Assembly: GCF_002939705.1 (NCBI RefSeq) | Contig: NZ_MDCB01000006.1 | Location: 8,487 to 72,486 of the forward strand | DNA from: Xanthomonas albilineans | GTDB lineage: Bacteria > Pseudomonadota > Gammaproteobacteria > Xanthomonadales > Xanthomonadaceae | Length of the DNA: 64,000 nucleotides | Direction of reading: 5' to 3' | Translations under genes and position numbers: made by a program | Notes under the pieces: model-generated | The model's database searches: none | Seen by the model: only the letters and a program-made list of their open reading frames with translations | Told to the model about the DNA's origin: nothing | In this document: positions 58,884-64,000 of the stretch, in pieces | How positions within the stretch are numbered: the first letter of the stretch is position 1 | How the letters are laid out: each line of letters opens with the position of its first letter

Positions 58884-59082
58884 CGCGGCGTCTCTCTGGC
58901 TTCAATGGGGTTGGATAGCAGATCCGGCGTCGCAATACAGTGCACGGCAGGTCACCATAGGCCCCGACACTGCCGGGGAGAGGGGATGGACCGCATGGCG
59001 ACGTCCACCTGAAGCAGGACATATCGATGTCAAGGCGATATCCACACCTCATTCTGTAGATTAATTTTACGGCCTAAATCCC

Positions 59083-60702
59083 ATGAGAAATACTTACGTG
59101 CGTACCTTCTTCCCCCTGATCTTGTGTTGTATCGCAGTTGGCGGTGCACTGCCAGCCGCCGCCCAGAATGGAACCTTCGGCCTAAGCCACAGCGGTGGGC
59201 GCTTCGTCGTCGATAGCGGTGCCAACCTGGTGTTCAGCGTGGATGACAGTAATGGCGACTTGGTGTCGATGCGCTATCGCGGCACCGAGTTGCAGAGCAC
59301 CGAGGCCAAGGGTTCGCAGATCGCCTCAGGACTCGGCACGGCGACCGTGGCGGCACGCACCGTGGGCGACACCATCGTGATCTCGGCACAGGCCGGCGAC
59401 CTGATCCATTACTACATGGCGCACAAAGGCCGCAATGCGATCTACATGGCGACCTATGCGCCGACCCTACTGCCGATCGGCGAATTGCGCTTCGTCACCC
59501 GGCTCAATGTCAACATTCTGCCGAACGCCGACCACGAACCGGATTCCAACGTCGGCACCGCGATCGAAGCCCAGGACGTGTTTTTGCTTCCAGACGGCCG
59601 CACCAGTTCCAAGTTCTATTCGGCGCGGCGTGCAATCGAGGACAGCATCCATGGCGTGAGCGGTACGAACGTGGCCGTTCGCATGTGGATGGGCAATCGC
59701 GAATACAGCTCCGGCGGCCCATTCTTCAAAGACATCGCCACACAAAAGACCGTCGTGACCCACGAGTTGTACAACTATATGTTTTCCAACCACACCCAGA
59801 CCGAGTCCTATCGCGGCGGTCTGCATGGCGTGTATGCCCTGCTGTTCACCGACGGTGGCGCAGCGCCTGCCGCGGCGACCGATCTGAGCTTCGTCGACGC
59901 GACGCTGAAACTAAAAGGCTTCCTGGACAGCACCGGCCGCGGCACGGTATCTGGTCAGGCCTCGGGCGTTGCGGACGGGCAACCGGCAGTGGTTGGCCTG
60001 AGCAACGACCATGCGCAGTACTGGGCAAGCGCGGACTCCACAGGTCAATTCAAGATTGCCGGCGTATGTCCTGGACACTATCGCATCACGCTTTACCAAA
60101 ACGAGCTTGACGTCGCGCACGACACGCTTGAGGTCGCTGCAGGCAGCACCGCGCAGGCGACATTGCAGGCGGTGCCGCTTCAGGGCCAGGTGCAGTGGCA
60201 GATCGGCCTGCCCGATGGTACGCCCGGCGCTTTCCGCAACGCCAGTCTGTTGCCAACGATGCATCCGTCCGACCAGCGCATGGCGTCCTGGGGGCCGCTG
60301 ACCTACCGCGTGGGAACCAACGCTCTGGAGGATTTCCCGGCAGTACAGTGGCACGGCGTCAACGCCCCCACGCGCATTGAATTCGTCCTCGGCGCCGACC
60401 AAGTCCGCGACTATCGCTTGCGCATGTTCGTCCCACTGACACAGGCCAGCGCGCGCCCACAAGTGAGCGTCAACGATCAATGGACTGGCCCGATGCCACC
60501 ACGGCCCGATCAGCCGAACAGTCGTGGCATCACCCGCGGCACCTATCGTGGTAACAACACCGTGTACCTTGTCGACATCCCGGCTACGGCCTTGCAGGCC
60601 GGTCTAAATTGGGTGGACATCGACGTCGTCTCGGGTTCGCCGGACAACGGCTTCCTAGGCCCGGCTGTCGTCTTCGACAGCGTGCAGTTGATCGTGCCAT
60701 AA
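59083..60702 (+). CDS. Secreted rhamnogalacturonan lyase (polysaccharide lyase family 4)
   Basis: A 539-residue exported enzyme that cuts the rhamnogalacturonan-I backbone of pectin. After a signal peptide (ALPAAAQNG), the catalytic N-terminal domain has FGLSHSGGRFVVDSGANLVF and later YSARRAIEDSIHGVSG and FSNHTQTESYRGGLHGVY. A fibronectin-like middle domain (VSGQASGVADGQPAVV, SGQFKIAGVCPGHYRITLYQ-like part) and a C-terminal beta-sandwich (YRLRMFVPLTQASARPQVSVN) follow, the standard three-domain PL4 order. It has no CBM2. The leader is AT-rich. Confidence 0.88.
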   Translation: MRNTYVRTFFPLILCCIAVGGALPAAAQNGTFGLSHSGGRFVVDSGANLVFSVDDSNGDLVSMRYRGTELQSTEAKGSQIASGLGTATVAARTVGDTIVISAQAGDLIHYYMAHKGRNAIYMATYAPTLLPIGELRFVTRLNVNILPNADHEPDSNVGTAIEAQDVFLLPDGRTSSKFYSARRAIEDSIHGVSGTNVAVRMWMGNREYSSGGPFFKDIATQKTVVTHELYNYMFSNHTQTESYRGGLHGVYALLFTDGGAAPAAATDLSFVDATLKLKGFLDSTGRGTVSGQASGVADGQPAVVGLSNDHAQYWASADSTGQFKIAGVCPGHYRITLYQNELDVAHDTLEVAAGSTAQATLQAVPLQGQVQWQIGLPDGTPGAFRNASLLPTMHPSDQRMASWGPLTYRVGTNALEDFPAVQWHGVNAPTRIEFVLGADQVRDYRLRMFVPLTQASARPQVSVNDQWTGPMPPRPDQPNSRGITRGTYRGNNTVYLVDIPATALQAGLNWVDIDVVSGSPDNGFLGPAVVFDSVQLIVP

Positions 60703-60720
60703 GCTGATCGTGAGCCATAA

Positions 60721-60754
60721 AGATTGCAAGGACGCGGGAACGTCCTTGCAATCT
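60721..60754 (+). terminator. 14-bp perfect hairpin after the PL4 lyase gene
   Basis: AGATTGCAAGGACG (60721-60734) pairs perfectly with CGTCCTTGCAATCT (60741-60754) around a 6-nt loop. It lies 18 bp after the stop. No T-run follows, so it may stabilise the mRNA 3' end rather than terminate by itself. Confidence 0.55.
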
Positions 60755-61299
60755 GGCGCTAAACCGCGCCAATCCCGCGCTTTTGTGCTGGAGTTTTTAC
60801 CAGGCACCTCGAATAACCCCATGATGCTCGCACTGATACTGCTTCGCCGCTGACGATGTCTACGCAAGACCCGCAGCATGGCTGTCGATCAGGTCTACCG
60901 CTTGCGTCAGCGTCTGTATTTGCACCATGGGCGGGGTGTTACTCACTTACCGCATTCATGCTGATCGTATGCAGCTTGCTGCACCGAGTGCCGACACGAG
61001 ATAGTTGCCCAAGCTTTCCTCGGCCAGGGTGCGTATGTCCGATACCATCAGCGCGCACACGTACAATGGGATGAAATTAGCGTTGCGCTCATGCCCGCAG
61101 CCTAGCGGTTCACCTGGATGGCGGACGGACGATGTCGGCGGTGTTCGCGTCGGCTTGCCGTACATTTGTTGGAGTAGGTGCTGGCGCTTCCTGTCGGCAT
61201 GACGTGGCAGCAGGGCAGTCTCGCGTCGGCGCTAATCTTGAATGATTGGCGCCTGCAACGTAGGGCGATGCGATCCCCGTTACTGGGCTCCGAAGCACG
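60755..61299. other. Gene-poor stretch between the PL4 and GH12 genes
   Basis: About 550 bp between two convergent secreted-enzyme genes. A minus-strand frame around 60956-61165 has a partly protein-like stretch (NANFIPLYVCALMVSDI, ESLGNYLVSALGAA) but no start signal or family. It may be the remains of a gene. No promoter, RNA or repeat was recognised. Confidence 0.45.
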
Positions 61300-61359
61300 A
61301 ACACGAACGACAGCGTCGCAAGACGCTGCCGTTCGCGGCCACCACGCGATGCGTGGTGA
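61300..61359 (-). terminator. Double-hairpin 3' flank, copy 2
   Basis: On the minus strand, 24 bp after the GH12-CBM2 stop, CACCACGC pairs with GCGTGGTG, then CGAACGGCAGCGTC pairs with GACGCTGTCGTTCG (one mismatch). This is the counterpart of the double hairpin at 51794-51850, with long stretches of identical sequence in and between the stems. Confidence 0.7.
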
Positions 61360-61382
61360 CGGCCTTGCATGACCTCGCTAGA

Positions 61383-62741
61383 TCAATGTTGCGAGGGATT
61401 ATTCGAACGCGTGGCGCAGAAGCCAAGTGTGGCAGTTTGCTGAGGGTCCAGGTAACGGTTCCAATCCATGCCACTGACTTGGATGGATTGAACGGAGCCG
61501 GAGGCATCGGTATTGGGCGTCCAAATGCCACTCCACAGATTGATATTGCTACTGCTGACCTTGCCGAGAATCGGCACAGTGATGTTCCACTGGGCTTTGG
61601 TGCTGCCCCTTTTGTTGGTCACCGATATGTTTTCGCAATAGCCTTGACCCCAGTCGCTAGTGACGGTGGACTGGACGTCGAAGGGATTGCTGGTGGAGCC
61701 ACCGCCGCCGCCCGTCGAGCCGCCTCCGCCAGTGGAACCGCCACCGCCCGTCGAGCCACCTCCGCCAGTGGAACCGCCACCGCCCGTCGAGCCACCTCCA
61801 CCAGTGGAACCGCCACCGCCCGTCGAGCCGCCTCCACCAGTGGAACCGCCACCGCCCGTCGAGCCGCCGCCACCAGTGGAACCGCCACCGCCCGTCGAGC
61901 CGCCGCCACCAGTGGAACCGCCACCGCCCGTCGAGCCGCCGCCACTCTGCGCGTTAATGTTCGCCGTGATGTCGATCCAACCGTTGCCGCGCACCACCTC
62001 GAAGCCGGTTTCGATGACATGCAGGTAGAGCGAGTCGCTGTAGCGACCGTCCTGGCTGCGGTTAGCCTGCAACCAGTTGAGGAATTGCTTGACGTCGACA
62101 TTGAGGCTGCCGCTGGTCGGCAGATTGGCCTGACCGGCCGTGCCGTGCGGGATGAAGGTATACACGTAATAGCCGGCGCCACTGTTATCCCCCTCCCACA
62201 AGTCGAAGGTATAGCCGCCAGCGGTGATCACGTTGGTGGCGGTGGGCTGGCCCACCGGATAGGAATTGTTTCCACCCCAGATCATTAATTCCAGTTGTGG
62301 CACGTCCTTGTTGGTATCGCGGCGGAAGAATATGTCGTAGGCGAAGTCGCCGTGCATGTCAGTGCCGCCAGCAGTGTAGGAGAACTGGACCGGGATCGAC
62401 GTCAGCGAAGATACCTGGGCCGGGAACAAGGTATCGCCGGTCGGATTCCAGCCGTAGTGGAAGCCGCGCAGGATCGCTGGATAACCATGCAGGTCGTTGT
62501 TGGGGTAGTTGAAGGACACATTCAACTCCGGCGTGCTGCCGGTGCCGAACGTGCCATGCATGCCGTGGTTCGGATCGCCGAAGTCGTTGACCCAGGCGTA
62601 ATGGCTCCCATAGACCTTGTTCGGGCCCGCCATTACCAGTGGCGCGGCGGCCAGACACGCCAGCGCGAGCAGTGTCTGCAGAGAACGGCGTGTCGTACGC
62701 GGGGCAAGTGAGACACCCGCAACCATATTGATGTTGTGCAT
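61383..62741 (-). CDS. Secreted GH12 endoglucanase with C-terminal CBM2
   Basis: A 452-residue exported beta-1,4-glucanase of glycoside hydrolase family 12. A long signal peptide ends near PLVMAG (residue 39). The catalytic domain (40-265) has the nucleophile Glu151 in QLELMIWGG, the likely acid/base Glu248 in ETGFEVVRGNGW, and GGYTFDLWEG. A GGGGST-type linker (about 266-352) leads to CBM2 (DWGQGYCENISVTNK, NLWSGIWTPN, SGMDWNRYLDP, GFCATRS). It acts on cellulose or xyloglucan in the plant wall. It shares linker style, CBM2 and 3' flank with the beta-helix protein at 49762-51771. Confidence 0.92.
   Translation of the reverse strand: MHNINMVAGVSLAPRTTRRSLQTLLALACLAAAPLVMAGPNKVYGSHYAWVNDFGDPNHGMHGTFGTGSTPELNVSFNYPNNDLHGYPAILRGFHYGWNPTGDTLFPAQVSSLTSIPVQFSYTAGGTDMHGDFAYDIFFRRDTNKDVPQLELMIWGGNNSYPVGQPTATNVITAGGYTFDLWEGDNSGAGYYVYTFIPHGTAGQANLPTSGSLNVDVKQFLNWLQANRSQDGRYSDSLYLHVIETGFEVVRGNGWIDITANINAQSGGGSTGGGGSTGGGGSTGGGGSTGGGGSTGGGGSTGGGGSTGGGGSTGGGGSTGGGGSTGGGGSTGGGGSTGGGGSTGGGGGSTSNPFDVQSTVTSDWGQGYCENISVTNKRGSTKAQWNITVPILGKVSSSNINLWSGIWTPNTDASGSVQSIQVSGMDWNRYLDPQQTATLGFCATRSNNPSQH
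61692..61947 (-). repeat. 36-bp tandem repeat encoding the Gly/Ser/Thr linker
   Basis: About seven copies of a 36-bp unit, each encoding two GGGGST hexapeptides with different codons, join the GH12 and CBM2 domains. Copies are nearly identical, so length is likely to vary between strains by slippage. Confidence 0.9.
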
Positions 62742-63072
62742 CGGAATTTTCCTGAGAGGAACAGCAATGTGCTGCCTTAACTCACGCTAACAAGATGTCC
62801 CCAGCATGAGCTATGAAAAGAACATCTGCCCTCACGCACGAATGGCAATAGTGTTAGGTCGGAGCAGTATCAAGTGTGCGCAAACGCCCACATACAGCCC
62901 ATTGGCGACATCCGATAACCCGCGTTGTCTACCTGGCTAACCACTGCCATATACACATGCACCGTCGATATAAGATTGTCGATGGGCTTTCGCGTGACGG
63001 CTGCGCTATGGCGCGCCGGATGCTGCTCTGACTCTGCTAGGCTGCATCGCCCCGCATCACGGAAAAAACTCA
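62742..63072. other. 331-bp divergent intergenic region
   Basis: Between the GH12 gene and the 112-residue gene, reading outward in both directions. It must hold both promoters, but no clear sigma-70 hexamer pair was picked out and no perfect Clp/CRP-type TGTGA-N6-TCACA site was seen. Confidence 0.5.
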
Positions 63073-63411
63073 ATGGCCGTCACCTATTCGATCAGCCTGC
63101 CCGATCCCTCCCGTGCCCGCGGCAGCCACCCGTCGCTGAGTTTCACTGCCCATGGTGCCGACGCCTTCGCCGAACAGTTGCAAACCGCGCTGCGCGACCC
63201 AGGCTGGTGCGAGCGTTGGCGCGCGTTGCAGCCTGATCCGGACGAGGCGGATCCGGCCTTGAGCATCACCGACCCCGATGCACGCGTCATCGGCAAGCAG
63301 AACGACCTGCGCATCGACCTGTCTGTCACCACCAGCATCCCCGGCGACATTCTGAGGCAGCGCATGCGTTTGCTCGCTGGCAGCTTCTGGGAACTGCACG
63401 ACGTGCGCTGA
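63073..63411 (+). CDS. Conserved hypothetical protein, 112 residues
   Basis: A small soluble protein starting MAVTYSISLPDPSRARGSHP, with a domain rich in Asp and Arg (FAEQLQTALRDPGWCERWRALQ, DPDARVIGKQNDLRIDLSV) and the end LRQRMRLLAGSFWELHDVR. No signal peptide or membrane segment. It looks real in codon use and composition, and resembles unannotated xanthomonad proteins. Function unknown. Confidence 0.65.
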   Translation: MAVTYSISLPDPSRARGSHPSLSFTAHGADAFAEQLQTALRDPGWCERWRALQPDPDEADPALSITDPDARVIGKQNDLRIDLSVTTSIPGDILRQRMRLLAGSFWELHDVR

Positions 63412-63562
63412 AACGACGCGACATTGTCGCCCTACCTGTCAAGCGACAGTCAGCACGATGTGCGTGGCACAGCCCGCAGTCGATGTCCGAGCGTGGCGAT
63501 CTCCCTGCACCCATCCAAGGCTGACCGCACACCGCAACCAGCCCCTACATCCCGCGCTGCGC

Positions 63563-64000
63563 TCAGTCGCGCAGCGCGCGTGCGTGGAAGGCGATGTGCT
63601 CGCCGATGAAGCTGCCGACGAAGTAATAACTATGGTCGTAACCAGGCTGCAGACGCAGGGTCAGCGGATAGCCAGCGGCATCGGCGGCATCCTGCAATAG
63701 CTGCGGTCGCAGTTGCGCCTCCAGGAACGCGTCGTCACCGCCCTGGTCGATCAGCATCGGCAGGCGCTCGTGGGCCGTGCAGATCAGTGCACTAGCGTCA
63801 TACGCCAGCCACTGCGCGCGATCCTCGCCCAAATACGCGGTGAAGGCTTTCTCGCCCCAGGGCACCTGCGCCGGCGCCACGATCGGCGCGAACGCCGACA
63901 CGCTGCGGAAGCGACCTGGGTTCTTCAGCGCGACCACCAGTGCGCCATGCCCTCCCATTGAATGACCGCTGATCGCACGGCGACCGTTGTGCGGGAACTG
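63563..64000 (-). CDS. fghA: S-formylglutathione hydrolase, 3' part (runs off the window)
   Basis: The C-terminal 145 residues of an esterase-D family enzyme that hydrolyses S-formylglutathione in glutathione-dependent formaldehyde detoxification. The nucleophile elbow [11 protein letters not shown] is just inside the window end. The catalytic Asp is probably in [11 protein letters not shown], and the catalytic His is in [13 protein letters not shown] near the C-terminus. The N-terminal half lies beyond 64000. A formaldehyde dehydrogenase gene would be expected upstream. Confidence 0.9.
   Translation of the reverse strand, partial: QFPHNGRRAISGHSMGGHGALVVALKNPGRFRSVSAFAPIVAPAQVPWGEKAFTAYLGEDRAQWLAYDASALICTAHERLPMLIDQGGDDAFLEAQLRPQLLQDAADAAGYPLTLRLQPGYDHSYYFVGSFIGEHIAFHARALRD

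Noticed and set aside
60956-61165. 69-codon minus-strand frame between PL4 and GH12 genes
   Set aside because: The second half is protein-like, but there is no start signal, no family and no neighbour support; noted only as a possible remnant.
61692-61947. CRISPR-like array of 36-bp repeats
   Set aside because: The unit length is CRISPR-like, but the copies are back-to-back, have no spacers and are coding.
61660-62288. Plus-strand Pro/Glu-rich frames over the GH12 linker
   Set aside because: They are translations of the tandem repeat that encodes the Gly/Ser/Thr linker on the other strand.
62760-62830. Possible Clp/CRP site (TGTG ... CTCACG) upstream of the GH12 gene
   Set aside because: The half-sites are three bases too far apart for the TGTGA-N6-TCACA consensus.

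Overview
The window is high-GC (low to mid 60 percent by eye) chromosomal DNA from a gammaproteobacterium of the family Xanthomonadaceae. The ribF-ileS-lspA-ispH cluster beside murJ and rpsT, the obgE / rpmA-rplU / uvrA neighbourhood, the GNAT-minC-minD-minE operon, a free-standing riboswitch-controlled gcvP and several xanthomonad-type hypothetical genes all point that way. Secreted enzymes built as catalytic domain, long Gly/Ser(Thr) linker and C-terminal family-2 cellulose-binding module, plus a rhamnogalacturonan lyase, point to a plant-associated, xylem-type Xanthomonas; Xanthomonas albilineans or a relative is my best guess (inference, not tested).

Layout. 1-10 kb: a tRNA-Thr(CGU) flanked by short G/C-rich direct repeats (possible edge of an integrated element to the left), then the minus-strand housekeeping block ispH, lspA, ileS, ribF, murJ, the divergent rpsT, and obgE, rpmA, rplU. 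10-20 kb: uvrA coupled to a thioesterase, a PCu(A)C-type copper chaperone, an enoyl-CoA hydratase homologue, tesB, an EF-hand protein, bpt, a lipoprotein of the EEP nuclease/phosphatase fold. 20-26 kb: purT, then a translationally coupled Rieske oxygenase/hexapeptide acyltransferase pair, then an SPFH protein, a 43-residue membrane peptide and a PH-domain membrane protein, then a VanY-like carboxypeptidase and a DUF423 protein. 26-33 kb: a membrane-anchored SRPBCC/GyrI-like protein, a NarL-type two-component pair, and the GNAT-minCDE operon with a small HExxH protein. 33-40 kb: a ColRS-like two-component system divergent from a PAP2 phosphatase-eptA operon (lipid A remodelling), with four TCCGAC direct repeats in the shared control region, then an M2-family dipeptidase lipoprotein. 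40-43.7 kb: a disturbed region with an orphan secreted protein, a decayed IS3-family element, an ISL3-like transposase scrap and an unexplained AT-rich patch next to three DnaA-box-like sequences. 43.7-47 kb: gcvP with a tandem glycine riboswitch. 47-59 kb: a Bcr/CflA exporter, a GNAT, a secreted beta-helix-CBM2 protein, DUF1704, rsgA, alaA, a GDSL hydrolase, a polysaccharide deacetylase, a glutaredoxin/HesB-like/rhodanese fusion, DUF924. 59-64 kb: a PL4 rhamnogalacturonan lyase, a GH12-CBM2 endoglucanase, a small hypothetical protein and the 3' part of S-formylglutathione hydrolase.

The observations I rate highest are the near-identical double-hairpin 3' flanks shared by the two CBM2 genes (51.8 kb and 61.3 kb), the ectopic DnaA-box cluster at 43.5 kb, the 11-bp-phased TCCGAC repeats at 35.3 kb, the Rieske/acyltransferase pair at 21-22.8 kb and the three-domain iron-sulfur protein at 57.2 kb. 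No CRISPR array and no complete prophage were seen. Start codons were chosen by hand from homology, Shine-Dalgarno sequences and gene overlap.
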